NCBI GenBank assembly: GCA_028823415.1
Contig: JAPKBL010000045.1
Coordinates: forward strand, 1-38,376
Length of the DNA: 38,376 nt
Direction: 5' to 3'
Source: Mariniblastus sp.
Lineage (GTDB): Bacteria > Planctomycetota > Planctomycetia > Pirellulales > Pirellulaceae
The number at the start of each line of letters is the position of its first letter. Position 1 is the first letter of the stretch. A model generated the notes under the pieces. That model saw nothing but the letters and a program-made list of their open reading frames with translations, was not told where the DNA came from and ran no database searches. Below, one piece after another: positions 1 through 8,275 of this stretch. Both the position numbers and the translations under genes were made by a program.

Positions 1-866
1 GTGTTGGCGAGCCACTGGGATGACGCCATGGCTTGGTCGATCTCAACGAGGCCTTGCTGAAATGCGTCGAGATCGAGTTCGGTTTCGTGGGCGAAATAGG
101 GAGTTCCCAGTCCACCGCCAAGATCGAGAGTCGCCAATGGCGATTCAATTTGTTGGGCAACGGCGTTGGCAATCGAGATGCCGCGGTGGTACTGCGCGAG
201 CAGAATTTCAGCATCGAGAATTTGGGTGCCCATATACAAATGGACGCCGGTAATTTCTGTGCTCTTATGCTGTTGTATTTCAGCGACGACTGATTCGAGG
301 GTCTCTTCATCAATTCCAAAGGGTGATGGTTTGCCTCCCATCTGCATTGCGCCGCCGGCGGTGTCGACTGGATTGACCCGAAGTGAAATTGACTCGACCG
401 ATCCTTTTTGGCTGGCGAGCTGATTGATCCACCTCGCCTCTTCGATCGACTCGACATGAATTTCCCCGATCTTGGCATCGAGTGCGGCTGCCAGTTCCGA
501 TTTGGTTTTGCCCGGCCCGGCAAACAGGATTTGGCCGGGCTCACAGCCGGCGGCAATCGCCTGTTGTAATTCTCCGTTGGAGGCAATCTCAAGGCCGCAT
601 CCCTCTGCAAGAACGGTTCGCAGGATGGCCGCATTGGGATTGGCTTTGATCGAATAGTACAGTTGAAAACGATCGGGAAGACGCGATTGTAAATCTTTGA
701 TCGTGTCGGTGATCGTTTCTCGATGGTAGATAAATACCGGCGTGCCAAAGGTATCCGTTAATTCCTGAATCGGAATCTCACCGACGCATAGTTGGTGGTC
801 GCGGACACTGAAATGTTTTTTCGTGACCCTCGCTGCGTGATTCAATGGAAGTCGTTCCGGTTTCAT
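1..866 (-). CDS. PLP-dependent decarboxylase, XrtA-locus type (partial, C-terminus off window)
   Basis: Fold-type III PLP decarboxylase of the diaminopimelate/ornithine decarboxylase family. The 288 visible residues read from ATG 866 to the left edge, so the C-terminal beta-domain with the catalytic Cys is missing from the window. Seen: the PLP lysine K74 in YYSIKANPN, SPFGID near 181-186, H209 in the HLYMGTQ segment, and the phosphate-binding glycine loop DLGGGLG at 248-254. It lies 120 bases downstream of an AMP-forming ligase and an ACP. That trio matches the 'exosortase A system-associated' ligase and decarboxylase known from EPS/PEP-CTERM loci. The substrate is not known. By analogy with BtrK of butirosin biosynthesis, which decarboxylates an amino acid bound to a carrier protein, it may act on an acyl-ACP (inference). 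Plain LysA is the main alternative. The start has no clear ribosome site and no in-frame stop was seen just upstream. Confidence 0.85.
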   Translation of the reverse strand, partial: MKPERLPLNHAARVTKKHFSVRDHQLCVGEIPIQELTDTFGTPVFIYHRETITDTIKDLQSRLPDRFQLYYSIKANPNAAILRTVLAEGCGLEIASNGELQQAIAAGCEPGQILFAGPGKTKSELAAALDAKIGEIHVESIEEARWINQLASQKGSVESISLRVNPVDTAGGAMQMGGKPSPFGIDEETLESVVAEIQQHKSTEITGVHLYMGTQILDAEILLAQYHRGISIANAVAQQIESPLATLDLGGGLGTPYFAHETELDLDAFQQGLVEIDQAMASSQWLAN

Positions 867-986
867 CGGTGAGCTATTGGTTAAAAGCGAACGAAAACGT
901 CAGGCCCCACGGGAGACGAGTTAATCAAACGGTTCTAATTCTCTATCGAATCAGGGCGCCTGTCGACGGGGTGTTGGCGAGTGCGG

Positions 987-2564
987 TTAGTTGGAAGAAA
1001 GTTGTTCTCGGAGCGCCGGGTAATTAACTTTGCCGCTAGACGTCATTGGTAGTTCGTCGACGAAGTGAATTTGCTTAGGCACCATATGGCGGGGCATTTT
1101 TGCGGTGCAGTCGGCGAGGACCTCAATGGCATTGAGGTCGCCCGCGTTTTCTTCGGGGATCGCGAAGGCAATCAGGTGTTGACCGAGAATAGGATCGGGG
1201 ACGCCAACGACGGCCGCTTGGCGGAGTGGCGCGACTTCGCACAACACGTCTTCGACTTCGGTAGGGCTGATCCGGAATCCAGCAGATTTAATTTGATTAT
1301 CCCGCCGCCCGATAAAATATAAAAACCCTTCTTCGTCCTGACGTACCAGATCGCCTGAATAACAGACCAGAATATGATTGGGATGGCTGGGCGGTGGATC
1401 GGGATGCGGGCGCAACACATTCGCCGTCAAATCAGGATGTCCCCAATAGCCGAGAGAGACCGTGGGTCCATGATGAACCAATTCTCCAATTTCACCAGGA
1501 GCGCATCGTTTTCCGGATTCATTGATGACTAGGATTTCTGTATTGGGAATTGGTTTTCCCATCGACGTGGGCCGTGCTTCGAGTTCGTCGGCCGGTAGAT
1601 AGGTAGATCGGAATGCTTCGGTGAGTCCGTACATCAGCACGATATCGGTTGACGGGAGTTGTTCCTGCAATTGACGCAGTACCGTTTGCGGCATCGCGCC
1701 TCCGGTATTAGTGATATACCGCAAATGCGGGATCGGTTGTTTCCCAAGGCCCGAACTCGGTTGGGCGAGTAGGCTCCAGAGCGACGGGACACCCGCGAGT
1801 CCGGTAATTTTTTCCTCGACCAATTGGGTTACGATTTCTCGCCCAAAGCGGAATGAGAGCATGACGGTTGTTGCACCTTGCAGCACAGCCGTCGTTAACT
1901 GGTTGAGTCCGGCATCAAAGCTAAGGGGGAGCGCCGCCAATAAACGGTCGGCGCTGGAGAGGTGGAGGTAATCGGAGACAATTTCCGCTCCGGCCAACAC
2001 GTTGGCATGGCTCAGCATGACACCTTTGGGGCGGCCCGTTGATCCTGAGGTGTAAAGAATGGCAGCCAGATCTTTTTCAATGCACAGATCGATCGGCGAT
2101 GGCTGATGATTGCAAAGCGATTTCCAAGAATAGGTCTTGAGGGCATCGGGGGCATCGGGGGTATCGTCAGGTGAGTCGACGATAGTGAATTTGAGTGTCG
2201 AGATTTCTGGGAGGATATTTTGAATTTGAACCAAACGCATGGCATCGGTAATCAAAGCGACGGCGCCGCAGTCGTTGAGAATGTGCGAAACCTGATCGGG
2301 GAACATGCCATGATGGATGGGGACAAAGACGGCCGATGCTTGAGCGGTAGCAAAAATCGCCAGTGGGAGAGTCACGTCCGGAGGAAGAAAGATTGCGATT
2401 CGATCGCCGCGGTTGATCCCCAGTTCTCTGAGACTGCCAGCAACACTCGCGACCTGTTCGGCCATGTCCTGATAAGAGAGGCGGTTGTTTTTCGCCACTA
2501 ACGCTTCGCTGTGCGGGTGTTTCGCGGCGCTTTGAGAGAGCAGGTGATGGATGAGGTACTGCAT
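987..2564 (-). CDS. AMP-forming acyl/amino acid-CoA (ACP) ligase, XrtA-locus type
   Basis: Adenylate-forming enzyme of the acyl-CoA synthetase / NRPS A-domain superfamily. It should activate a carboxylate as acyl-AMP and load it on a thiol, probably the ACP encoded just upstream. From ATG 2564 it has 525 residues, normal for the family. Visible core motifs are the A3 P-loop YTSGSTGRPKG near residue 171, YGLTE near 312, YSGDLV near 402, the hinge region GRRDNQIKSAGFRISP near 419, and the A10 lysine in SSGKVN (K512). The ATG lies two bases after the ACP stop; a TTG at 2570 would overlap that stop, so translation is probably coupled. A 9-bp unit repeated three times (2141-2167) encodes a DTP-DAP-DAL linker near residue 137. 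The closest recognised subfamily is the ligase of exosortase-A loci. The acyl substrate cannot be read from sequence. Confidence 0.88.
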   Translation of the reverse strand: MQYLIHHLLSQSAAKHPHSEALVAKNNRLSYQDMAEQVASVAGSLRELGINRGDRIAIFLPPDVTLPLAIFATAQASAVFVPIHHGMFPDQVSHILNDCGAVALITDAMRLVQIQNILPEISTLKFTIVDSPDDTPDAPDALKTYSWKSLCNHQPSPIDLCIEKDLAAILYTSGSTGRPKGVMLSHANVLAGAEIVSDYLHLSSADRLLAALPLSFDAGLNQLTTAVLQGATTVMLSFRFGREIVTQLVEEKITGLAGVPSLWSLLAQPSSGLGKQPIPHLRYITNTGGAMPQTVLRQLQEQLPSTDIVLMYGLTEAFRSTYLPADELEARPTSMGKPIPNTEILVINESGKRCAPGEIGELVHHGPTVSLGYWGHPDLTANVLRPHPDPPPSHPNHILVCYSGDLVRQDEEGFLYFIGRRDNQIKSAGFRISPTEVEDVLCEVAPLRQAAVVGVPDPILGQHLIAFAIPEENAGDLNAIEVLADCTAKMPRHMVPKQIHFVDELPMTSSGKVNYPALREQLSSN

Positions 2565-2566
2565 GC

Positions 2567-2848
2567 TCAACTGGATTCAGCTTGCGGGTGAATCGGAATT
2601 GATTTTTTGGCCACGAGTTTCGCAATGGATCGCGCGGTCTCAAAATACTCCGGCGTCATTTCTTCATCGGTAACAATCAGTTCAAATTCAGATTCAAGAA
2701 AGTGCACGACTTCCAGGGTCCCCAGTGAATCGACAATGCCGCTCTCTAAAAGGGAGTCATCGACGCCGATCTCCCGCTGTTGCGCTAAGGGAAAGGTTAG
2801 AATTAACCATTCAAGGATTCGAGTTGTCGTTTCGTCTGCAGGTCTCAT
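2567..2848 (-). CDS. Acyl carrier protein
   Basis: A 93-residue free-standing acyl/peptidyl carrier protein. The four-helix ACP pattern is visible, with Ser41 in GIVDSLGT as the expected 4'-phosphopantetheine site, preceded by the usual DDSLLESG segment. An acidic helix II (ESEFEL) follows. The ATG at 2848 opens the gene after a 277-base non-coding gap, so a promoter may sit there. The gene ends two bases before the ATG of the AMP-ligase. The natural reading is that the ligase loads this ACP and the decarboxylase further downstream processes the bound acyl group, which then goes to the polysaccharide (inference). A housekeeping fatty-acid ACP is unlikely because of the neighbours and because no fab gene is nearby. 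Confidence 0.85.
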   Translation of the reverse strand: MRPADETTTRILEWLILTFPLAQQREIGVDDSLLESGIVDSLGTLEVVHFLESEFELIVTDEEMTPEYFETARSIAKLVAKKSIPIHPQAESS

Positions 2849-3125
2849 GCGGAGCTTCTTAAGCTGGCGGTCCTAATTTTAAGAAACCTAATTGTATCTC
2901 AAGAATCTGGTTTTACCGAGGTGCCCAGCGGCCTTCCCCTATTGCGGAAGAACTTCATTCGCAGAGAGTTGACGAAGTCGAAGAAGACTCATTTGATTCG
3001 TCCAAATAATGAGACAACGGAGAGTTTTTAGCCCATCTCGTCAGAGGTTCCGTAGATGCTGGTGGTGCCGTGGCTCGGCGACGGGGCTATCGTCTTGGGG
3101 TTAGCAAAGGAAATCGAATTTACGA
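2849..3125. other. Non-coding gap between the cupin gene and the ACP gene
   Basis: This 277-base stretch has no convincing reading frame. It probably holds the end of the transcript from the large upstream block and/or a promoter for the ACP-ligase-decarboxylase trio. A short inverted repeat (AGCTT, 3-base loop, AAGCT) lies at 2852-2864, just upstream of the ACP start. I found no -35/-10 pair or T-tailed terminator that I would defend. Confidence 0.4.
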
Positions 3126-4013
3126 TTAACGGGAAACGCGTCTACCATCAACGATTTTGTGGCAGGTGCACTCTTTTCCATAGAGGCCGATTTGGTGCAA
3201 ATATCGTTTTGCATATTCTCGTGGTTTGTCACGAAGAAAGCTCATCCACCCCGTCCCAAAGTTATTAACACTAATAGAGGGTGAAAGTGAGCGGACGTAA
3301 TGCCAACAACCTCGGGGGATAAACATCATATCACCGGGGTCAAGGAAGGCGTATTGTGCTTGGACCTTTGAGAAATTGGGATAGCGATTGCTATCGAAAT
3401 CATCCGCGTTGACGGAACTCATTAGCGTGTTGGAGTCGTATTTCTGACTTGGGTACATGTACGAACTTTGATCCCATGAAACCAATTTGACAAATTTTTG
3501 GCCGACTACTTGTGCGAATATGTTATCGGCCCAATCGATGTGATATCCGGTTACTGTTCCTCCCGGACCGATCCAGCCAGTCAAATGGTTACGGACTTTG
3601 TGGTTGGACATGATGCTAAAGTCCACGTCATCAATCAGATGTGGGAATTGTTTAAACAGTTCAAACACTGACAAGTATGGGATTTTGCCTTCTGCAGATG
3701 TTGGAGATTGTATTTGGTTAATGTACTCCTGAAAGCTGACAGTGCGAAATGAGGTGGTTTCCTGCATTACATTGCCCTCTTCCAGAGTGATCGAACAATC
3801 GCTTTCGAAACTTCGGAAGTAATCGAAAGACCATCTCTGCAAGGCTTTCCAATTTCGAGCACCTTGATTGATGATGACTGGCGTTGAAGTTTTTAAGAAG
3901 TCATTGAGGAATTGTTTCTCTGTAATCGAGTCAATCCGTTGAACTTCGGTCAGCGTTCCTTCGGGATGTTCACCGTTGAGTATATTTGCTTGGTTGTGGT
4001 CAATTTGAATCAT
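3126..4013 (-). CDS. JmjC/cupin-like Fe(II)/2-oxoglutarate oxygenase
   Basis: Cupin_8/JmjC-type protein of 295 residues. The double-stranded beta-helix iron triad is visible: H158 and D160 in GYHIDWADN and H238 in CWHYVRS. K174/K176 (KFVKLV) could hold 2-oxoglutarate. The segments VIINQGARNW near 47-56 and FLDPGDMMFIPRGCWH near 223-238 are typical of the FIH/JMJD5-like branch, which hydroxylates proteins or small molecules. It is the last gene of the large minus-strand block before a 277-base gap, 60 bases downstream of the deacetylase. A role in hydroxylating a sugar substituent, an acyl group or the phosphonate is possible, but the substrate is unknown. The ATG at 4013 has only a weak upstream GAG. 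The C-terminus carries a CTCH pair of unknown purpose. Confidence 0.8.
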   Translation of the reverse strand: MIQIDHNQANILNGEHPEGTLTEVQRIDSITEKQFLNDFLKTSTPVIINQGARNWKALQRWSFDYFRSFESDCSITLEEGNVMQETTSFRTVSFQEYINQIQSPTSAEGKIPYLSVFELFKQFPHLIDDVDFSIMSNHKVRNHLTGWIGPGGTVTGYHIDWADNIFAQVVGQKFVKLVSWDQSSYMYPSQKYDSNTLMSSVNADDFDSNRYPNFSKVQAQYAFLDPGDMMFIPRGCWHYVRSLSPSISVNNFGTGWMSFLRDKPREYAKRYLHQIGLYGKECTCHKIVDGRRVSR

Positions 4014-4073
4014 TGTAAGCTCGTTGTCTTAATGAATGCGAAATTACGTTTTAAGTAGATCAAACTCAGTTTG

Positions 4074-4097
4074 CTAAATTGGGTTTTCTAAATTGGG
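4074..4097. repeat. 10-bp direct repeat at the deacetylase 3' end
   Basis: CTAAATTGGG occurs at 4074-4083 and again at 4088-4097, separated by TTTT. The left copy contains the deacetylase stop codon on the minus strand, so a slippage event seems to have extended the protein tail by a few residues. Confidence 0.8.
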
Positions 4098-5069
4098 ATT
4101 GTCCCGGTGTCGCCACCAGTGAGAGACAGCTTTGGGCGTTGCATGCCAGTAGTCTCCGATGTCTCGAACATGTTCTAAGAAGTTGACATAGATTTCTGTT
4201 TCGCGATGTCCAGTAAGGTAGTCCGGATGCGTCAGCATCATTGCCATCCCCTGATGCTTCCGAATGTAGTTCAATTTGTCCATCCAGATTTTTCCGGTGC
4301 GTTCGCCGAGTTTGACGAACAGCGTATGATCTTGAGGCATGGTGTATGGGAGTTCGATAAATTTGCCGGCAACAAAAGGCCAGATCATCCCCACACCGCC
4401 AGGCGAAGCTTGAAAGGGATCAATGTCGAAACAAGAGCTGTCATATTCGATGTTCAAATCCTGTAACCAATTCAAATTTCGGTGGACCATGGGCGAGCGG
4501 AAGCCAACGGCTTGGTATTTGTCAATCGCTTGATTAATTGCGGATGCTCGTTTTTTGAATACACGTTTGGATGAGTACAATTGGCCGTCATGGTTGTAGC
4601 CGTGGATTCCAATTTCGAAACCGCGAGATTGTAAATCGCTGACAAGTCCCGCATCAATTTTGTACTTGTAAGGCACCAGGTTCCAGCTTGAGCGAAAACC
4701 AAGTTCTTCTTCTGCGTCGGCGATTCGGGCAATATGTTGCATTCCTTCTGAGGTTTCGACGTCATGCGTGAGTACGAACGCATAATTGGCGGATTCAGGC
4801 CAAACGCCAACTGGCGCCGCTTGGTTGGAACCGCTGCGTCCTTGTTGAATCTGATCCATCAGACTCAGCGGCATATACCATTGCTCATTCACATCGTGCG
4901 ACTGCGATTTTTGAAGCCATTGTCGGACTCTAATCGGCATCACGGGTCGAAGGAACCGGTAGTAAAACCGAAATTTCTTGCTCAGTGAAAACTGACAGGC
5001 GTCCACCTTGACACGTTCGCGAGCAAGTTGGACCGACTGAGGGTCGTTAAATAAAAAGCTTAGTTCCAT
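4074..5069 (-). CDS. Polysaccharide deacetylase (NodB/CE4 fold)
   Basis: Carbohydrate esterase 4 family protein, 331 residues, expected to remove N-acetyl groups from the polymer or a precursor. The CE4 motifs are present in order: THDVE (101-105, catalytic base D103), the metal-binding HGYNH (H156, H160), RSP at 191-193, and LTHPD (H281). The THDVE form in place of TFDD resembles deacetylases of PEP-CTERM/XrtA loci. There is no obvious signal peptide, so it may act in the cytoplasm or be exported by other means. Its start is 10 bases downstream of the first FemAB-like gene, so both are probably co-translated. The 3' end carries a 10-bp direct repeat with a 14-bp period (4074-4097) that includes the stop codon and gives the tail NPNLENPI. 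Family assignment is firm; the substrate is inferred from context. Confidence 0.9.
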   Translation of the reverse strand: MELSFLFNDPQSVQLARERVKVDACQFSLSKKFRFYYRFLRPVMPIRVRQWLQKSQSHDVNEQWYMPLSLMDQIQQGRSGSNQAAPVGVWPESANYAFVLTHDVETSEGMQHIARIADAEEELGFRSSWNLVPYKYKIDAGLVSDLQSRGFEIGIHGYNHDGQLYSSKRVFKKRASAINQAIDKYQAVGFRSPMVHRNLNWLQDLNIEYDSSCFDIDPFQASPGGVGMIWPFVAGKFIELPYTMPQDHTLFVKLGERTGKIWMDKLNYIRKHQGMAMMLTHPDYLTGHRETEIYVNFLEHVRDIGDYWHATPKAVSHWWRHRDNPNLENPI

Positions 5070-5079
5070 TGGTTTTGCA

Positions 5080-6135
5080 TCATTGGCTGTATTTGTAGAG
5101 TACTCTGCCGAGTGTTTTGCAGACGATTGTCGGCGTCCGCTTGATCACTTCCCCTGCTACGCGAACCACCGCGGAGGGATCGGTATCGACTTCAGGCGAT
5201 CCGGCAAGATAATTGTGGAAAACATCGCTTTCGACAGCTCCCCATTTTTTTTTAAATCTGCGGAGTCCTTCTTGTGATTTTTCAGAAATTCCAAAATCAA
5301 AATATTTATGTCCGGTATCGACTGCCATTTTGATGCAATGGTAAACAAGCCAGTCGTTGGGTCGGTCGGCTAGTGCAGTGGGATTTGAAGCCGCGTACTT
5401 GTAGATTAATCGTCGATTGGAAGACAGTAAAACTCCAGCGGCGATAGGGCGATTCTGTTTGGTGACAATGCCGATATTCCCCATCCCCCTTTCGATGATT
5501 TCTGTTTGCAGACGCTCAAAATAACTCCAAGGTTGCACCGGCACGCCCAGTTTCCGGCGAGTTAGCGTGTGGAGTTGGAAAAATGTATCCATTGCGTTGC
5601 GGTCGGTATGGATTTGGAAATCCAACCCGCGGCGCTTTGCTTTTCTAAGATTAATTTTGATAGGGTTGGCAAAATCGGCTTCGACTTCCTCGAGTGGTCG
5701 GTCTGTCCGTAAAACGTGCACGACTTGGTGGCTTTGGTTTTCGGCAGAAGGGATTGGACAATCTGTTTTAAGAATGATGGAGTGGTACTTGTTGCCGAAG
5801 TGAGTCTGTGTTTTTCGAGCGAGTTCGTCTAAGTAGGAAGGGGCTTTTGATAGAATGGGCAGATAATCTGTGAACGGTAATGAGATTAATTTCCGTTTTC
5901 CACTCAGGCTGCGGGTTTGAAAAAGGGGGAGTGCGGCGAGTATTTCGTCAGCTTTGACTAAGGCTGGAATATGCAGTGTGAACCCGTACTGATTTTGGAT
6001 CAATTCGATCCATCGCCGGTGGTGAAAACTTGAACTTCTCTCAAACGTTTCAACGAATGCTTGCCATTGCTCGATCGTAAGCCAGTTGAGGTTGTGGGTT
6101 GATTCTGAATGGTGGGGGATAGATGCGATTGACAT
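5080..6135 (-). CDS. FemAB-like GNAT-fold acyl/aminoacyl transferase (first copy)
   Basis: A 351-residue protein of the FemAB / GNAT_6 superfamily. The N-terminal half has the family's substrate-domain features (SSSFHHRRWIELI near 34-46, LISLPFTDYLPIL near 83-95). The C-terminal half has the acyltransferase core, with KINLRKAKRRG near 165, RPIAAGVLLS, and the closing DFGIS...GLRRFKKKWG signature. FemAB-related proteins with this ending are regular members of XrtA/PEP-CTERM EPS loci, where their reaction is still unknown. True FemABs add amino acids from aminoacyl-tRNA. A role in attaching an aminoacyl or acyl group to the polymer is therefore inference. It sits between another FemAB-like gene (31-base gap) and the deacetylase (10-base gap). 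ATG 6135 is used as start. Confidence 0.8.
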   Translation of the reverse strand: MSIASIPHHSESTHNLNWLTIEQWQAFVETFERSSSFHHRRWIELIQNQYGFTLHIPALVKADEILAALPLFQTRSLSGKRKLISLPFTDYLPILSKAPSYLDELARKTQTHFGNKYHSIILKTDCPIPSAENQSHQVVHVLRTDRPLEEVEADFANPIKINLRKAKRRGLDFQIHTDRNAMDTFFQLHTLTRRKLGVPVQPWSYFERLQTEIIERGMGNIGIVTKQNRPIAAGVLLSSNRRLIYKYAASNPTALADRPNDWLVYHCIKMAVDTGHKYFDFGISEKSQEGLRRFKKKWGAVESDVFHNYLAGSPEVDTDPSAVVRVAGEVIKRTPTIVCKTLGRVLYKYSQ

Positions 6136-6166
6136 TTGGAAATTATTTTTAGAGGGTCTCTTTGGT

Positions 6167-7282
6167 TTAGCCCGTTCGAAAACGCCCCGCTGCTTTTTGC
6201 ATGAATTGAGTGCGCGCTAGATGTGACCCGATTCGTGAGTACAGAGAGTGAAGGAGAGGATTAGTGAAAAAGCAAAAGGCAGTAGGGAGAATTGTGACTT
6301 TACCGCCTAGTCGAATTTTGTACTGGGTGGGTCCATCGAGTGATGAGTAATCAATCTGTTTGGATTGAACGATTGACTCGGCATCCGCTCTGCTAATCCC
6401 TTCAAGATCGTAAAACTCGTACCCCTGTTGTTTAGCCCATTGAATCGTAAACCAATCGAGTGCTTCGTTGGGGTGCCGTTTGGGGTGAGCGCCGGACCAG
6501 CCAATTTGTTTTGCGATAATGGTGTTTCCGCGATTGATGCAGAATTGGGCCGCGACTGGTTCGCCTTGATATTCAGCGATGAATAATTGCATGGAATTAG
6601 TGGGTGAGAATGTATCCCACATGTGCTCAAAATAATCTAAATCGAATATTGTAAAACCGCGTCGACGAGCCGTTTGTGTTAGAAGTTGATGAAATGCGGG
6701 AAGGTCCGCTTTCTCGCCCTGGCGACACTGGATACCTCTGGTCTGACCTCGGCGAATCTTGTTTCTCATTCCTTTGGACATTTTGGCGAGAATGTCATCA
6801 AGCTCACTTCGTATATCGAGAATCACCGTGGCGGTGGGGGATGTCTCGATCGGGCAATTTCGAAATCCGTGGTTGATCAGTGTTTCAGTCATGATTCCGG
6901 GTTCGAATGGCTGGACGATTAGCCCATTAATACGCTCAGTCTTCGCCAGTTTTTTTAATTGCTGAATTAGCGAATCGGCAATCTGCGGATTGTCTTTCTG
7001 ATAGATCGGGCCTTTGGGGACGTAGCCAATATTGCCGAAGTAGCGGATGTTTCGAATCAGGATTTGAGCGCCACCAACGATCGATTGAGGATTGGCAATC
7101 GTGATTCGTTTGGATTTCCAGCCGTTAGCTTTTTTAACGGTTGACCAGAGACTGGATTGCAGATGATGATTGGGGCCCAGTTCGTTTAAAAAAGACTCCC
7201 AGGCCGGATCTTGGTCGTGACTGGAAATCGTGGTTTTGAGTTTGGAAATAACTTGGCGGGTTGGTGGTTGGGAGAGTTTCAT
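6167..7282 (-). CDS. FemAB-like peptidyl/aminoacyl transferase (second copy)
   Basis: A second FemAB-superfamily protein, 371 residues from ATG 7282; a TTG at 7291 would add three residues. It is closer to the peptidoglycan-bridge (lipid II:glycine glycyltransferase) branch. Seen: YFGNIGYVPKGPIY near 86-99, the basic MRNKIRRGQTRGI stretch near 176, YQGEPVAAQFCI near 241, and YDLEGIS near 294 followed by a QYKIRLGG segment. It starts 21 bases after the PEP mutase stop and is followed by the other FemAB-like gene. The two share only the superfamily pattern and differ clearly in sequence, so this is not a recent duplication. The adjacency to PEP mutase raises the idea of aminoacyl-tRNA-dependent amide formation on a phosphonate or amino sugar, as seen for GNAT domains in phosphonopeptide pathways (inference). 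A general peptidoglycan role is less likely given the locus. Confidence 0.8.
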   Translation of the reverse strand: MKLSQPPTRQVISKLKTTISSHDQDPAWESFLNELGPNHHLQSSLWSTVKKANGWKSKRITIANPQSIVGGAQILIRNIRYFGNIGYVPKGPIYQKDNPQIADSLIQQLKKLAKTERINGLIVQPFEPGIMTETLINHGFRNCPIETSPTATVILDIRSELDDILAKMSKGMRNKIRRGQTRGIQCRQGEKADLPAFHQLLTQTARRRGFTIFDLDYFEHMWDTFSPTNSMQLFIAEYQGEPVAAQFCINRGNTIIAKQIGWSGAHPKRHPNEALDWFTIQWAKQQGYEFYDLEGISRADAESIVQSKQIDYSSLDGPTQYKIRLGGKVTILPTAFCFFTNPLLHSLYSRIGSHLARTQFMQKAAGRFRTG

Positions 7283-7303
7283 TAATTTCAAATTGACCGA
7301 ACC

Positions 7304-8275
7304 CTATGCCCCGACTCTCAATGGTTTTAGAGGCGCATCTTTTTCTGTGTCGGTGAGGTAAATGTCTTCAGCGGTTTTTAGTTCGTCGGTGTCCTGCAGG
7401 CGAAAAATCTCTTGGACGGATATTATCTGGCTTTCCGTTTCTTCGATCGATTCTTGCTCATAAATGAGCGATGCTGTTTTTTGCATCGCGGTGATTGCCG
7501 ATCTCATGATTTGGTTTGCCCAAATAGCAATACTGAATTGGCTCTCTTTGAAAACAGAGGTTGGCGTAGAATGATACATGGTGGGAACAATGATGAGCGG
7601 ACATCGGTTTTGCCATTCGAACTGAAAATCAATGACTTGATCCGCGGTATTTTTTTTGCTGTGGATCAGAATGGCATCCGCACCCGCTTCAAAATATATT
7701 TCAGCTCGTCGCAAGGCTTCGCTAAGTCCCCAGCCAGCAATGAGAGACTCCACGCGTGCAACGACGCAAAAGTCAGGGTCCTTTTGCGTATCTTTCGCTG
7801 CTTTTATTTTTCCAGCAAACTCATACGGGTCAGCGAGAGTCTGTTGTTCGCCATTGATAAACGAGTTGGTCTTTGGGAATAATTTGTCTTCAATGCACAT
7901 TCCAGCGACGTCAATTTGCTCTAACTTTTTTACAAGGCGTCGCACATTGTTGAAATTTCCAAATCCCGTATCGGCATCAAGTAGAATCGGGATTGAGGTG
8001 GCATCGCTCATGAATTCGGCGGTCCGAAGGATTTGGGTCCAGCTCATTTCATTACAGTCACGAACGCCGTTTGACGCTGAAATCGATAACCCACTTCCCC
8101 AAATACCTTGAAACCCGGTCTCCTGGACAATTTTTGCACTGATACCGTTGTGAGCTTCCATCAAGAATTCGAGTTGATCGGAGTTTATTAACTTTTTCAA
8201 TTGCGCCGCTTTAGAAATCATCGGAAGGTCGTTTTCGTTAGGAGGTAGGGTGGTAGGAGGGGAGGCAGTGCTCAT
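7304..8275 (-). CDS. aepX: Phosphoenolpyruvate mutase (PEP phosphomutase)
   Basis: Converts PEP to phosphonopyruvate, the C-P bond-forming entry step of nearly all phosphonate biosynthesis. The 323-residue protein belongs to the isocitrate lyase superfamily and has the diagnostic mutase signature EDKxxxxxNS ([10 protein letters not shown], 129-138), not a lyase or hydrolase motif. Other mutase landmarks are [11 protein letters not shown] (40-50), GIWGSGLS, the metal-binding [13 protein letters not shown] (98-110), [11 protein letters not shown], the loop HSKK, and the tail [19 protein letters not shown]. Overall it resembles the mussel enzyme closely. ATG 8275 was chosen because it overlaps the dehydrogenase stop as TGATG; a longer frame to 8320 would overlap that gene further. 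There is no fused cytidylyltransferase domain. Because the equilibrium favours PEP, a following irreversible step is needed. No phosphonopyruvate decarboxylase or aminotransferase lies nearby, but a 2-hydroxyacid dehydrogenase is coupled directly upstream. Confidence 0.95.
   Translation of the reverse strand: MSTASPPTTLPPNENDLPMISKAAQLKKLINSDQLEFLMEAHNGISAKIVQETGFQGIWGSGLSISASNGVRDCNEMSWTQILRTAEFMSDATSIPILLDADTGFGNFNNVRRLVKKLEQIDVAGMCIEDKLFPKTNSFINGEQQTLADPYEFAGKIKAAKDTQKDPDFCVVARVESLIAGWGLSEALRRAEIYFEAGADAILIHSKKNTADQVIDFQFEWQNRCPLIIVPTMYHSTPTSVFKESQFSIAIWANQIMRSAITAMQKTASLIYEQESIEETESQIISVQEIFRLQDTDELKTAEDIYLTDTEKDAPLKPLRVGA

Noticed and set aside
2167..2643. 158-codon minus-strand frame inside the AMP-ligase and ACP genes
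   Set aside because: It overlaps strong family matches in another frame on the same strand and reads as low-complexity Arg/Ser-rich sequence.
2852..2864. Short hairpin AGCTT-CTT-AAGCT upstream of the ACP gene
   Set aside because: Only five base pairs, no T-run and no link to a known operator.
7412..7882. 156-codon plus-strand frame antisense to PEP mutase
   Set aside because: Antisense shadow of a well-conserved gene, with no recognisable domain.
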